Assembly: GCA_025062095.1 (NCBI GenBank)
Contig: JANXAZ010000021.1
Location: forward strand, 1-46,645
Direction of reading: 5' to 3'
DNA: 46,645 nt
DNA from: Geminicoccaceae bacterium
GTDB taxonomy: Bacteria > Pseudomonadota > Alphaproteobacteria > Geminicoccales > Geminicoccaceae
The stretch's first letter is position 1. Each line of letters opens with the position of its first letter. This document shows, piece after piece, positions 1-9,059 of the stretch. A program made the position numbers and the translations under genes. Below the pieces are notes generated by a model. The model did no database searches. It worked only from the letters and a program-made list of their open reading frames with translations, and was not told where the DNA came from.

Positions 1-1092
1 GGCTGCCTCGGGGGGCGGGGCGGCGGTTGGGCCGTTGTCCGCTTCGCTCCCCGTGGGGTCGTCGTCGGGGGCGGCCGGCCGCCCCCTCCGCGCGCCTCTT
101 CGGTCGATCGCCATCGCGTCATCCGCGTGACTTACGGGCCCGAGCACGGCTACGCGGCGATGGCGCTCGAAGCCTTCGCGGCTTGGGAACGTCTGTTCGC
201 CGATCTCGGCGCGCACCGGCTCGTCGAAACCGGACAACTCCTCCTCGGGCCGCCCGAAGAGCCCTGGATCGCCGCTTCCTTGGCCTCGCTCGCCCGGCTC
301 GGGCTCCCCTTCGAGGCTCTCGACGCGGACGCGCTCGCCCGCCGCTTCCCTCACGTCCGGCTGCCGGAAGGCGAGGCGGCCTGGTTCGTCCCCAAGGCGG
401 GAGCCCTCCTCGCCGATCGGATCTGCGCCGATCTCGTGGCTCGGCTCCGGGATCGCGGGGTCGAGATCCTGGAGAATACCGAGGTCGTGGCGGTGGAGCC
501 GGACCGGGCGCGGGTGGGCACGGCCGATGGCCGCAGCCTTTCCGGCGACGCTCTGCTGATCGCCGCGGGTGTCTGGACCGCTCGTCTGTTCCCCGCATGG
601 GCCGAGCGCTTGCGCCCCTCGCGCCAAACGGTGGTTTACGTCCGCCCGCCGGCGGTACTCGCCCCGGCCTGGGAAAACGGCCCCGTGCTTCTCCACAAAC
701 AGGGACACAGGGGCTTCATCTTCTACGCCCTGCCGGCGGTGGGAGGCGCCCCGCCCAAATTCGGCGACCACAAGTTCACGCTCGGAGGCGATCCCGACGG
801 GGAGCGCACGCCGAGCGCGGACGAGATCGAGCCCGTGCTCGCGCTCGCCCGGGGCGTGCTCGACCGGGCGCCCGAGTACGAGATCCTCGAGGCGCGGACC
901 TGTTATTACACCGTCACCGAAGACGAGCGTTTCTTCGCCGAGCAGCTGGGTGCGACGCTCGTGGTGAGCGCCTGTTCCGGCCACGGCTTCAAGTTCGGGG
1001 CGCTGCTGGGCGAACATACCGCCCGGGCGCTCACCGGCGCGCTGCCTTTCGCGCGCTATCGGTCTTGGATCGAAGGGCGCGAAACGGGCTGA
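1..1092 (+). CDS. FAD-dependent amine oxidase, sarcosine oxidase / N-methyltryptophan oxidase type (5' end outside window)
   Basis: This is the C-terminal bulk of a DAO-superfamily flavoenzyme that would oxidise an N-methylated or secondary amine and release H2O2. The frame is open from base 1. The block SSVDRHRVIR just after the expected nucleotide-binding region matches the GSSHG-x-RIIR signature of monomeric sarcosine oxidases. The segment TCYYTVTEDERFF carries a Cys (codon 901-903) where the family attaches FAD covalently, and SGHGFKFG is the conserved C-terminal flavin-contact loop. The first ATG-like start in frame is the GTG at 127, but homology begins before it, so the true start lies upstream. 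The first 30 or so codons do not read as a clean GxGxxG fold, perhaps because of base errors at the edge. The gene ends 4 bp from the convergent rfbA. Substrate is not determinable. Confidence 0.8.
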   Translation, partial: GCLGGRGGGWAVVRFAPRGVVVGGGRPPPPRASSVDRHRVIRVTYGPEHGYAAMALEAFAAWERLFADLGAHRLVETGQLLLGPPEEPWIAASLASLARLGLPFEALDADALARRFPHVRLPEGEAAWFVPKAGALLADRICADLVARLRDRGVEILENTEVVAVEPDRARVGTADGRSLSGDALLIAAGVWTARLFPAWAERLRPSRQTVVYVRPPAVLAPAWENGPVLLHKQGHRGFIFYALPAVGGAPPKFGDHKFTLGGDPDGERTPSADEIEPVLALARGVLDRAPEYEILEARTCYYTVTEDERFFAEQLGATLVVSACSGHGFKFGALLGEHTARALTGALPFARYRSWIEGRETG

Positions 1093-1096
1093 GACG

Positions 1097-2038
1097 TCAC
1101 TCGCGGGCGCGCGGGTCGGCTCCCAGATAAGGGGTGATGTCGCCCGCCCGCCAGGGTTCGGCATTGCGGACCAGATCGAGGAGGTAGCGGCCGTAGGCCG
1201 TGCGGGCGAGCGGCGCGGCGAGCCGTTCGACCTGCTCGCGGTCGATCCACCCCTGAAGGAACGCGATCTCCTCCGGGCACGCGATCTGGAAGCCCTGGCG
1301 CTCCTGGAGCGTGCGGACGAACTCGGAGGCCTGCAGGAGACTGTCGTGGGTGCCGGCGTCGAACCAGGCGTAGCCGCGCCCCAGACGCTCGACCACGAGC
1401 TCGCCGACTTCGAGATAGGCACGGTTGACATCGGTGATCTCGAGCTCGCCGCGCTGGGAGGGGCGCAACCTTTTGGCGATCTCGACCGCACGCGGATCGT
1501 AGAAATAAAGGCCGGTGACAGCGTAGTTCGAGCGCGGCCGCGAGGGTTTCTCCTCGATCTCCAGCGGCCGGCCCTGGGGATCGAGCACGACCACCCCGTA
1601 GCGCTCGGGGTCGGCCACCCGATAACCGAAAACCGTCGCCCCGCGCGGGCGGCGAACGGCGAGATTGAGGGCGACGCGCAAGTAATGTCCGAAGAAGATG
1701 TTGTCGCCCAGGATCAGACAACAATGGGCGCCGTCGAGGAAACGTTCGCCGATGAGAAGAGCCTGGGCGAGGCCCTCGGGTCTGGGCTGGACGGCGTACG
1801 AGAGCGCCAGCCCCCACTGGCTGCCGTCGCCGAGCAACCGCTCGAAAAGCGCGCGATCCTCCGGGGTCGTGATCACCAGGATCTCGCGGATGCCCGCGAG
1901 CATGAGGGTGGAGAGAGGATAATAGACGAGTGGCTTGTCGTAGACCGGTAAAAGCTGTTTGGAAACGGCGCGCGTCACCGGATAAAGGCGCGTGCCGCTT
2001 CCCCCCGCCAAAAGAATGCCTTTCCAGCGCAGGCTCAC
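1097..2038 (-). CDS. rfbA: Glucose-1-phosphate thymidylyltransferase
   Basis: Makes dTDP-glucose from glucose-1-phosphate and dTTP, the first step to dTDP-deoxysugars. At 313 aa it is slightly longer than the usual 290 or so. The N-terminal nucleotide-binding signature [11 protein letters not shown] is at residues 12-22, followed by [18 protein letters not shown] and ILGDNIFFG, all diagnostic. The start is the GTG at 2038: it overlaps the rfbB stop as GTGA and has GGAG on its 5' side. A longer in-frame reading up to 2185 lies inside rfbB and is rejected. It is the last gene of a four-gene minus-strand operon. Confidence 0.95.
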   Translation of the reverse strand: MSLRWKGILLAGGSGTRLYPVTRAVSKQLLPVYDKPLVYYPLSTLMLAGIREILVITTPEDRALFERLLGDGSQWGLALSYAVQPRPEGLAQALLIGERFLDGAHCCLILGDNIFFGHYLRVALNLAVRRPRGATVFGYRVADPERYGVVVLDPQGRPLEIEEKPSRPRSNYAVTGLYFYDPRAVEIAKRLRPSQRGELEITDVNRAYLEVGELVVERLGRGYAWFDAGTHDSLLQASEFVRTLQERQGFQIACPEEIAFLQGWIDREQVERLAAPLARTAYGRYLLDLVRNAEPWRAGDITPYLGADPRARE

Positions 2039-3114
2039 GGCTCCGCCTCCGGCGATGGTCCGGCCCCCAGGCCGAGCCGCCGGCCGTCGTAGCGTCGGCG
2101 GGTCTCGGCCAACCAGTCGCGGTGATCGAGATACCAGCGCACGGTCGCGCGCAGGCCGTCCTCGAGCCCGTGCACGGGCCGCCAACCGAGTTCGCGTTCG
2201 AGCCGGGCAGGATCGATGGCGTAGCGCGCATCGTGGCCGGGGCGGTCGGGGACGTGGCGGATCAAGCGCGCGTGCGGCCGGTGCGGGGAATCCGGCACCA
2301 GCTCGTCGAGGATCGCGCAGAGCGAGTGCAGAAGGGCGAGATTCGTGCGTTCACAGCGCGCGCCGACACAATACGTGGCGCCGGGCCTGCCGCGGGCGAG
2401 GATGGCGAGCAGGGCTTCGGCGTGATCTTCGACGAACAGCCAGTCGCGGACCTGATCGCCGTGTCCGTAAAGGGGGATGGGTTCGCCCGCGAGCGCCTTG
2501 CTGATCGCGAGCGGCACGAGTTTTTCGGGAAACTGCCAGGGACCGTAGGTGTTGGTGGCGTTGGAGACCAACACCGGGAGGCCGTAGGTGTGCCACCAAG
2601 CGCGCACGAGATGATCGGCTGCGGCCTTGCTCGCCGAATAAGGCGAACGCGGCGCGTAAGGGCTCGTCTCGTCGAAGGGCGGATCGTCGGGAGCGAGGGC
2701 GCCGAACACCTCGTCGGTGGAAACGTGGAGGAAGCGAAAGCGCGCCCGCTCGTGCCGTTCGAGACCGCTCCAGAAGCCGCGCGCGGCTTCGAGCAGACGC
2801 CAGGTCCCCAGGATGTTCGTGTGCACGAAGGCCTCGGGGCCGTCGATCGAGCGGTCGACGTGGCTCTCGGCGGCGAGGTGGAGGACCGCGTGGGGGCGGT
2901 GGCGCGCGAAGACCTCGGCCAGAAGCGCGGGGTCGGCCACGTCGCCGACGACGAGGCGGTAGCGCGGATCGGAGGCGCACTCCTCGAGCGCGCGCGGCTC
3001 GGCCGCATAAGTGAGCCGATCGAGATTGACGACCTGCCAGTCGGTGGTGCGCAGGATCCGGCGGACGACCGCCGAACCGATGAAGCCGCACCCCCCGGTG
3101 ACGAGGATCCTCAC
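2035..3114 (-). CDS. rfbB: dTDP-glucose 4,6-dehydratase
   Basis: Extended short-chain dehydrogenase that converts dTDP-glucose to dTDP-4-keto-6-deoxyglucose using bound NAD. The 359-aa length is normal. The Rossmann motif TGGCGFIGS is at residues 6-14, the dehydratase triad region reads STDEVFG, and the catalytic tyrosine is in [22 protein letters not shown] and [15 protein letters not shown] are family hallmarks. The GTG start at 3114 overlaps the rfbC stop by 4 bp (GTGA) and is preceded by GGAGAAG. Translational coupling with rfbC and rfbA is likely. Confidence 0.96.
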   Translation of the reverse strand: MRILVTGGCGFIGSAVVRRILRTTDWQVVNLDRLTYAAEPRALEECASDPRYRLVVGDVADPALLAEVFARHRPHAVLHLAAESHVDRSIDGPEAFVHTNILGTWRLLEAARGFWSGLERHERARFRFLHVSTDEVFGALAPDDPPFDETSPYAPRSPYSASKAAADHLVRAWWHTYGLPVLVSNATNTYGPWQFPEKLVPLAISKALAGEPIPLYGHGDQVRDWLFVEDHAEALLAILARGRPGATYCVGARCERTNLALLHSLCAILDELVPDSPHRPHARLIRHVPDRPGHDARYAIDPARLERELGWRPVHGLEDGLRATVRWYLDHRDWLAETRRRYDGRRLGLGAGPSPEAEP

Positions 3115-3677
3115 GTTTCTTCTCCGTAGCGGAACGGCAGCGGGAGAAGCTCGCGAAGCCGCGGCAGCCGGCGGTCGCGTTCGGAAAGGATCGGCTCGCG
3201 GATCGGCCAGGGGATCGCGAGCTCGGGGTCGTTCCAGGAGATCCCGGCTTCGCGTGCGGGATCGAAAGGAGCGTCCACCTTGTAGAGCACCTCGGTGGCG
3301 GGCTCGAGGACGAGGTAGCCGTGGGCGAAGCCCTTCGGTACGAGGAGCCAGGCCCCGTCCTCGGCGGACAGCTCGACCGCGACGTGGCGCTTGAAGAAAG
3401 GAGAACCGGCGCGCAGGTCGACGGCGACGTCCAGGATGCGCCCCGAGACCACGCGGACGAGCTTGGTCTGCGCCGCGGGCGGCAGCTGGAAGTGCAGACC
3501 CCGCAGCGTGCCCGCCGCGTGCGAGCGGGCGAGATTGTCCTGAACGAAATCGAAATCCAGCCCCGCCTCGCGGAAGGCGCGCCGGTTCCAGATCTCGCTG
3601 AACCAGCCGCGCGGATCCGTGTGGCGGAGCGGCCGAACGAGGCGGACCTCGGGGATCGCGGCGGGAATCACCTGCAC
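3111..3677 (-). CDS. rfbC: dTDP-4-dehydrorhamnose 3,5-epimerase
   Basis: Cupin-fold epimerase acting on dTDP-4-keto-6-deoxyglucose to give the L-rhamnose precursor. 188 aa, as expected. Family motifs seen are DPRGWFSEIW, FVQDNLARS, GTLRGLHFQ (with the catalytic-base His), LDVAVDLRAGSP and PKGFAHGYLVL. The GTG start at 3677 lies 7 nt after a perfect GGAGG and overlaps the preceding gene's end by 10 bp. Because 3,5-epimerisation is normally followed by RfbD reduction and no rfbD is in view, the final sugar made by this operon is uncertain. Confidence 0.94.
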   Translation of the reverse strand: MQVIPAAIPEVRLVRPLRHTDPRGWFSEIWNRRAFREAGLDFDFVQDNLARSHAAGTLRGLHFQLPPAAQTKLVRVVSGRILDVAVDLRAGSPFFKRHVAVELSAEDGAWLLVPKGFAHGYLVLEPATEVLYKVDAPFDPAREAGISWNDPELAIPWPIREPILSERDRRLPRLRELLPLPFRYGEET

Positions 3678-4852
3678 CGTCGATCCTCCGCGGCTTCGGC
3701 GAGGACGCGCTCGCGGATCCGACACCACAGCTCGAGGGGGCGCGAGGGCGGCAGCTCCACGTCCTCCATGTCGAGCACCTGTCCGGGTTCGACGGTCCGG
3801 CGGACGACGAGATCGCGGGCGAGCCCGATGGGCAGATGACGGGGGCGCTCGGCGATGCGCACGCACACGCCGCGGAGATCGAAGCTCCCGATCCCGTTGG
3901 CGATCCGCGTGCCGGGAAGAAGACGCCTTTTGGCCACGGCCGCGACCGACAGGCGCGGACGAGCCGAATTGTCGAGAAGCGGACCTCTGCCGGAGCGCAC
4001 CCGGGCGAGGGTCTTGAAGGCTTCGAGATGAACGAGGACCTGGGGCCGCAAAAGCGTGTAGTAGGGCCCGTCGCCCATCTTGAGGTAGCGCAACGCCGCG
4101 CGCTGTTCCTCGCGATGGCGCGCGACCAGGAACACGCCGTGGGGGAAATGCGCGCCCAAGAGATAGTCGGTGATCGGTCGGCCGAGCCGCTCCGCGGCCT
4201 GTGCGAGCGCGCGCGCACCGCGCCCGAGGTCGTCGCAGGCGACTCCCAAGAGTTCTTCGCGCGCGATATCGGCACCCAACCCGTTGCCGACCAGGCACTG
4301 CTCGATCTGGAGCTTGGTGCCGTCGGTGAAGGCGGTGACCATGGGAAGGGACAGGCCCTGGCGTTCGGCCCAATGGGCCATCGCTTGTGGTGTCGGATGG
4401 CGATCGAGGAAGCCCTTGAGGTTGCCGTAGACCAGGGGCTCGAACCCCATGATGCGCGCTTCCTCGGCGAGCGCGGCGAGCGAGCCCGGCTGATCGCCCT
4501 CGGCTTCGGTGAGAAGACCGCGGCCCGCGAACGCCGAGCCGGTGGTCACGTGGAGTTCGGCGGCGTAGGTGACGACGGGCCGTCCCGCGTCGAGCGCGCG
4601 CGCGACGATCTCGGTTCCCCAGAACACGTCGCCCGTGCATTCGACGAGGATGGTCGAGCGCTCGACCAGGGCGTCGATCGAATCGACGAGCAGCTCCTCG
4701 GGGAAGCCGGTGACGCTCGCGCGCGGCCGGCGGGTGAGCACGGCGACGAGTCGCCACTCCGGTCGATGCCGCAGCTCGCACGCGAGATGACGGGCGACGA
4801 AACCCGTCCCCGCGATGCCGATCGCGGTCGGCTCCCCCTTCTCCCCGACCAT
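3668..4852 (-). CDS. COG4091-type homoserine-dehydrogenase-like protein with C-terminal SAF domain
   Basis: 394 aa. An N-terminal Rossmann domain (GIAGTGFVAR, residues 12-21) is followed by a dehydrogenase-like centre and, from about residue 305, a SAF-like domain (RLLPGTRIANGI ... VVRRTVEPGQVLDMEDVELPP). SAF domains also occur in sialic-acid synthases and antifreeze proteins. COG4091 members are annotated as predicted homoserine dehydrogenases, but the residues for homoserine are not established for this branch. The gene heads the dTDP-sugar operon and overlaps rfbC, so a role in making or tailoring a nucleotide sugar is inferred from context only. The ATG at 4852 is the first in-frame start. 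Confidence 0.8.
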   Translation of the reverse strand: MVGEKGEPTAIGIAGTGFVARHLACELRHRPEWRLVAVLTRRPRASVTGFPEELLVDSIDALVERSTILVECTGDVFWGTEIVARALDAGRPVVTYAAELHVTTGSAFAGRGLLTEAEGDQPGSLAALAEEARIMGFEPLVYGNLKGFLDRHPTPQAMAHWAERQGLSLPMVTAFTDGTKLQIEQCLVGNGLGADIAREELLGVACDDLGRGARALAQAAERLGRPITDYLLGAHFPHGVFLVARHREEQRAALRYLKMGDGPYYTLLRPQVLVHLEAFKTLARVRSGRGPLLDNSARPRLSVAAVAKRRLLPGTRIANGIGSFDLRGVCVRIAERPRHLPIGLARDLVVRRTVEPGQVLDMEDVELPPSRPLELWCRIRERVLAEAAEDRRCR

Positions 4853-4960
4853 GCGTGTCCGCCCGTGCGGCTTCCGCGCGCGAAAGGCCGCACGAACACA
4901 GCATCGCAGAAAAGCGCGGCGGCTACCAGAGAGGACGCGACACCGGCGCCCTCGCGTATG

Positions 4961-5566
4961 TCATCCCTTCAGACGCTTGGCGATTTCGGCAACGTGCCGC
5001 CCCTGGAAGCGGGCCATGGAAAGCTCGCGCTCGGAGGGGCTGCGTTCGCCTCGGCTCCCGGCGATCGTCGAGGCACCGTAAGGCGAACCACCGGCGATCT
5101 CGTCGAGCGTCATCTGCTCGGCGCAGGAGTAAGGCAGGCCGACGTAGATCATGCCGTGGTGCAGGAAGAGCGGAAGAGCGGTGACGATGGTGGTCTCGTT
5201 GCCCCCGTGCTGGGTGGCGCTCGACGTGAACATCGACGCGACCTTGCCGATGAGCGCCCCTTTCGCCCACAAACTCCCGGTGCGGTCCCAGAACGCGCGC
5301 ATCTGCGAGGCCATACCCCCGTAGCGGGTGGGGCACCCGACGATGATCGCATCGTATTCGGGGAGTTCTTCGGGGATCGCGATCTCGGCCTTCTGATCGA
5401 GCTTGAAGTGGAACTGGCGGGCGATCTCTTCGGGAACGGTCTCGGGCACGCGCTTGACGCTCGCCTCCACCCCTTCCACCGATCGCGCTCCTTCCGCCAC
5501 GGCCCAAGCCATGGTCTCGGTATGTCCGTAACTGCTGTAATAAAGAACCAACACTTTGGTCGTCAT
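4961..5566 (-). CDS. wrbA: NAD(P)H:quinone oxidoreductase, WrbA type
   Basis: FMN-binding flavodoxin-fold enzyme that reduces quinones by two electrons and so protects against redox cycling. 201 aa, normal for WrbA. Motifs seen: the phosphate-binding loop YYSSYGHTE at the N-terminus, [16 protein letters not shown], and the FMN/aromatic segment [13 protein letters not shown]. The segment [10 protein letters not shown] near the C-terminus is also typical. The ATG at 5566 is preceded by GAGGAG at 5-nt spacing; a longer reading to 5584 lacks such a site. Divergent from the racemase-family gene across about 100 bp. Confidence 0.95.
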   Translation of the reverse strand: MTTKVLVLYYSSYGHTETMAWAVAEGARSVEGVEASVKRVPETVPEEIARQFHFKLDQKAEIAIPEELPEYDAIIVGCPTRYGGMASQMRAFWDRTGSLWAKGALIGKVASMFTSSATQHGGNETTIVTALPLFLHHGMIYVGLPYSCAEQMTLDEIAGGSPYGASTIAGSRGERSPSERELSMARFQGRHVAEIAKRLKG

Positions 5567-5667
5567 GGCAACTCCTCGCGGCATCGGGCTCGCCTGGCAG
5601 GTAGGTGGGGGGAGGCGGCGTGGCGAAGATCGGAACTCGGCACCGCACCGGTAACGGGAGGGAAACG

Positions 5668-6432
5668 ATGGGCGACGGGCGGAGACGCGTGCGCGGCGGC
5701 CGCGCGGTCTACGGGGCGGCGATCGGCATCCTCATGTTGGAGGCCCGGTTCCCGCGCATCCCCGGCGATATGGGCAACGCGCTGACGTGGCCTTTCCCGG
5801 TCCATTACCGAGTGGTGAAAGGCGCCTCCCCCGAGCGCGTGGTCCGCGAGCGGGCGCGGGGGCTCTTGGAGGCTTTCGTCGAAGCCGGGCGCGAGCTCGT
5901 CGCCCTGGGTTGCGACGGCATCACCACCAACTGCGGTTTCCTCGCCGTTTTCCAACGCGAACTGGCCTCCGCCCTGGGCGTGCCGGTGGCGGCGTCTTCG
6001 CTTCTGCAGGCGGCGGCGATCCAGGCTCTGCTGCCGCCCGGCCGCCGGGTGGGGATCCTCACGGTTTCGGCCGCGGACCTGACCGCCGAGCACCTGCGCG
6101 CCGCAGGCGTCCCCGAGGGCACGCCCGTGGTCGGTACCGAAGGCGGTCGGGAGTTCACCCGCGTGATCCTGGGCGATCGCGACGAACTCGATCCCGAAGC
6201 GGCCGAGGCCGATCTCCTCGCGGCGGCCGAGCGGCTCGTCACGGCGCATCCCGAGGTGGGCGCGATCCTCCTCGAGTGCACGAACATGTGCCCGTACGCG
6301 CGCGCGATCGCCGAGCACACCGGCTTGCCGGTGTTCGACATGGTCGGCTTCGTGCGCTGGTTCCAAGAAGGCTTGCGGCCGCGGCGCTTCGCGTCGCCGT
6401 TCGAGACCGACGGACGCGCGCGGCGCGCTTGA
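5668..6432 (+). CDS. Aspartate/glutamate racemase superfamily protein
   Basis: 254-aa pseudo-symmetric Asp/Glu/hydantoin racemase fold. The two expected catalytic cysteines are present, in TTNCGF and [10 protein letters not shown]. These enzymes use the two Cys as acid and base to racemise or isomerise a small carboxylate or hydantoin, or to cleave malonates. The substrate cannot be told here. The start at 5668 follows GGGAGGG at 5-nt spacing; a longer frame from 5605 has no site. It is transcribed divergently from wrbA and may share a regulatory region of about 100 bp with it. Confidence 0.8.
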   Translation: MGDGRRRVRGGRAVYGAAIGILMLEARFPRIPGDMGNALTWPFPVHYRVVKGASPERVVRERARGLLEAFVEAGRELVALGCDGITTNCGFLAVFQRELASALGVPVAASSLLQAAAIQALLPPGRRVGILTVSAADLTAEHLRAAGVPEGTPVVGTEGGREFTRVILGDRDELDPEAAEADLLAAAERLVTAHPEVGAILLECTNMCPYARAIAEHTGLPVFDMVGFVRWFQEGLRPRRFASPFETDGRARRA

Positions 6433-6524
6433 CCGCTTCGGGCGATGGCCTAGGGTTCGCGTTCGACCGATCCTCGAACGGCACCGTCGGCGCAGGTCGC
6501 CCGAGAGCCCTCCGGACCGCCTCC

Positions 6525-7208
6525 ATGCCGCTTCCGACCCGCCGCCTCTTCCTCTCCGCCCTGCTCTTGTTTTCGCTCGCCTGGACCGCGCCGGCGCGAG
6601 CCGGCAGCGAGCAGCAGCGCCTGGTCGACCGGGCGCGGATCGTGGTCGAAGAGTTCCTGGCCGACCCCGAATTCCAGCGCATGCGGGTCTACGTTCAGAA
6701 CGCCTACGCCGTGATCGTGGTGCCCGATCTCTTGAAAGCCGGCTTCTTCCTCGGGGCGGAATACGGCAAGGGTGTCCTCTTGGCCCGCGACGTGCGCTCC
6801 GGCGCCTGGAGCGATCCGATCTTCGTCGAGCTTTACGGAGGGTCGATCGGCCTGCAGTTCGGAGGCAAGGCTTCGGACGTGATCTTGACGGTCATGAACC
6901 GGGCCGCTCTCGACAAGATCTTGACCTCGAATTTCAAGATCGGAACGGACGCGAGCGTCGCCGCCGGTCCGGTGGGCGCGGGAGTGGGAGCCGCCACCAC
7001 GCTGCAGTTCGGCGAGGATCTCTACGTCTTCAGCCGCGGCAAGGGCCTTTACGGAGGTCTTTCGGTCGAGGGCACGGCGATCGTCGTCAAGGGCGACTGG
7101 AACAACCGCTACTACGGCCAGTCGGTCACGCCCGCCGCCGTTCTCGACGAACGCCGCGTCACGAACACCGGAAGCCAGGCCCTGCGCGACGCTCTCGCCC
7201 GCTTCTAG
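6525..7208 (+). CDS. Secreted SYLF/Ysc84-domain protein
   Basis: 227 aa. A classic signal peptide (positive RRLF, then a Leu/Ala-rich core) ends in APARA, with probable cleavage near residue 26. The mature part is one SYLF (DUF500/Ysc84) domain: AYAVIVVPDLLKAGFFLGAEYGKG, LYGGSIGLQFGGKASDVIL, and the glycine-rich GVGAATT before DLYVFSRGKGLYGG. The family binds lipids; bacterial members are periplasmic and of unclear role. It sits alone, in the same direction as the racemase-like gene 92 bp upstream, and converges with the gene at 7230. Confidence 0.88.
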   Translation: MPLPTRRLFLSALLLFSLAWTAPARAGSEQQRLVDRARIVVEEFLADPEFQRMRVYVQNAYAVIVVPDLLKAGFFLGAEYGKGVLLARDVRSGAWSDPIFVELYGGSIGLQFGGKASDVILTVMNRAALDKILTSNFKIGTDASVAAGPVGAGVGAATTLQFGEDLYVFSRGKGLYGGLSVEGTAIVVKGDWNNRYYGQSVTPAAVLDERRVTNTGSQALRDALARF

Positions 7209-7229
7209 GGCCTCGGGTCTCCGCGCGCC

Positions 7230-7736
7230 TCACGCGGCGAGGTGGAGAGCGGGCGCGCGCGCCGGCTTCCGGGCGGCGCGACGGCCCCCGGGCCAGGGTC
7301 TCAATTCTTCGCGCACCCAGCTCAGCAAACGCCGCTCGATCATCGCGCAGTCGGCTTCGCTCGCGGCGCAGACGCGGCGAAAGAGTTCGACGAACATCGC
7401 CATCGTGTCCTCGGCGTTCCACGGCCGCCCGGGCTTGCGCCCGGCATGGGCGATCGCCGCGGCGACGAGATTGTCGCGGAACTGTTCGCTCACCCGCCCC
7501 GGTGCTCCCGCTTCGTCGAGAAGCTTGGCGAGGATGCGCAACGCGCGACCGGTCTCGAACGCCGCTTTCGGATCGTTGACCCCCGGAAGGCGCCGCATCG
7601 CGAGGACGACGGCCTCGTTCGGCCCCATCGCTCGAGGCGGAGACGTGTCGGCGAGGCCCTCGCGGTCGCCGTCGAGATCGCAGGCTCCGAGGCCGGCGCG
7701 AAAGGCTCGCTGCGGATCCGCCTTGGCTGCGCTCAT
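7230..7736 (-). CDS. Hypothetical protein, 168 aa
   Basis: I do not recognise this protein. It is soluble, with no signal peptide or membrane segment. The N-terminal 50 residues are low in structure (DGDREGLADTSPPRA), followed by a probably helical core (GRALRILAKLLDEAGAPGRV, then RDNLVAAAIAHAGRK and MFVELFRRVCAASEADC) and a basic C-terminal tail rich in Arg, Ala and Pro. The start at 7736 is supported by CGGAG six nt upstream; a longer in-frame reading to 7829 has no such site. It is monocistronic, converging with the SYLF gene. Confidence 0.6.
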   Translation of the reverse strand: MSAAKADPQRAFRAGLGACDLDGDREGLADTSPPRAMGPNEAVVLAMRRLPGVNDPKAAFETGRALRILAKLLDEAGAPGRVSEQFRDNLVAAAIAHAGRKPGRPWNAEDTMAMFVELFRRVCAASEADCAMIERRLLSWVREELRPWPGGRRAARKPARAPALHLAA

Positions 7737-8181
7737 GGTCGGCTCCGTTCGGCAGGGACGCGCTGCTGTCGCGATGATACGCGAAGCGCTCTGCAACGCT
7801 AAGGCGAAGACGATCCAGGATTGATGCAACTATGCAACGAGCGGCGCCCTTCGACACCGACGCTCGGCGGTCGAAGCCGAAGGTCTCGGGGTGGGCCCGT
7901 CCGCGACCGTCGGGACGGCCGCGCGTGCGCGGCCGCGGCGGCGCCGGCGACCGGGACGTCGGCTCCGAGCGCTTCGGCGGCCGCGATCGGTTCCTTCTCG
8001 GGGGAACCATTGCGGCTGTTCCGTCGGCCGGGCGAGCCGCTTGCGAGGACGTCCGCGCACGGATCCGGGTGCGGGCGACGGGAAGATCCCGTGCGGGTCT
8101 CGGACGTCCCCGCCCCCCGAGCCCGAGTTCGCCTCGGTCGAGCGGACGTGCGGAGCGGAGCAGAGGGCCGTCGCGCGTTTC
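7737..8181. other. Intergenic stretch without a recognisable gene
   Basis: About 445 bp between the divergent-side start of the 168-aa protein and the 3' end of the SDR gene. Several open frames cross it, but all are Arg/Ala/Pro-rich shadows with no family resemblance. Near 7826-7840 the reverse strand holds a short direct repeat (GTTGCAT A GTTGCAT), perhaps part of the promoter for the gene ending at 7230. Nothing else stands out. Confidence 0.4.
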
Positions 8182-8982
8182 TCAGACCGCTGGCGCAACC
8201 TGGAGCGACAGGCCGCCGTCGACGGGCAGACAATGGCCGGTGATGTAGGCGGCGTCGTCGGAAGCGAGGAACACGGCGGCTTTGGCGACGTCCCAGGCGG
8301 TACCCATGCGGCCGGTCGGGCAGAGGCGGTTGCGGGCTTCGACCATCGCCTCCACACTCGGATATTCGGAGGAGATCTGGCGGTAGATCATGGGCGTGTC
8401 GATGAGACCGGGCATGATCGCGTTCACCCGGATTCCGTGGCGCGCGTATTGCAGCGCGAGGCCGACGGTGAGCTGGTTCACGCCCGCCTTGGAGGCGTAA
8501 TAGCTCGCGTACGGATACAAGTAGCGGATCGCGGCCAAGGAGCTCACGTTGACGATGGCGCCTTTGCCCTGGCGCAGCATGACCGGGATCACGTGCTTGC
8601 AGCTCAAGAAGACGGACTTGAGGTTGACGGCCATCACCCGGTCCCATTCGGCCTCGTCGAGCTCGACGGGTCCGCCCATCACCGCGATGCCGACGTTGTT
8701 GTGCAAGACGTCGATGCGGCCGTAGCGCCCCACCACGGTTTCGACGAGGCGGGCGATCTCGTCGCTCCTGGTGACGTCGCAGCGCGCGGCCGCGGCTTCG
8801 TGGCCTTCGCCCGCGATGATCGCCGCCGTCTCTTCCGCTGCTTCGAGGCTGAGATCGGCGGCGATCACCGTGGCGCCTTCGCGGGCCATGAGCACGGCCG
8901 TGGCCTTGCCGTTGCCCCAACCCGGTCCCGAGGATCCCGCTCCCATCACGAGCGCGATCTTACCCTCCAGCCGGCCTGCCAT
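8182..8982 (-). CDS. Short-chain dehydrogenase/reductase (SDR family)
   Basis: 266-aa classical SDR. Visible: the cofactor-binding N-terminus ALVMGAGSSGPGWGNGKA (a stretched version of TGxxxGxG), CDVT, NNVG in place of NNAG, NVSSLAAIR with the catalytic Ser, YYASKAG with Tyr and Lys, and the C-terminal PVDGG. It should oxidise or reduce an alcohol/ketone with NAD(P). The start at 8982 has GAGG about 9 nt upstream; the longer frame to 9879 is antisense reading through wecG territory. It is followed on the same strand by nothing related, so the substrate is unknown. Confidence 0.88.
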   Translation of the reverse strand: MAGRLEGKIALVMGAGSSGPGWGNGKATAVLMAREGATVIAADLSLEAAEETAAIIAGEGHEAAAARCDVTRSDEIARLVETVVGRYGRIDVLHNNVGIAVMGGPVELDEAEWDRVMAVNLKSVFLSCKHVIPVMLRQGKGAIVNVSSLAAIRYLYPYASYYASKAGVNQLTVGLALQYARHGIRVNAIMPGLIDTPMIYRQISSEYPSVEAMVEARNRLCPTGRMGTAWDVAKAAVFLASDDAAYITGHCLPVDGGLSLQVAPAV

Positions 8983-9059
8983 CCTCGACCTCTCGTCCGC
9001 TCGTCTCCGGGCTCGCGGCCGCGGCGGCCTGCGGCGATCGACGCCCTTCGCCGCCGCGC

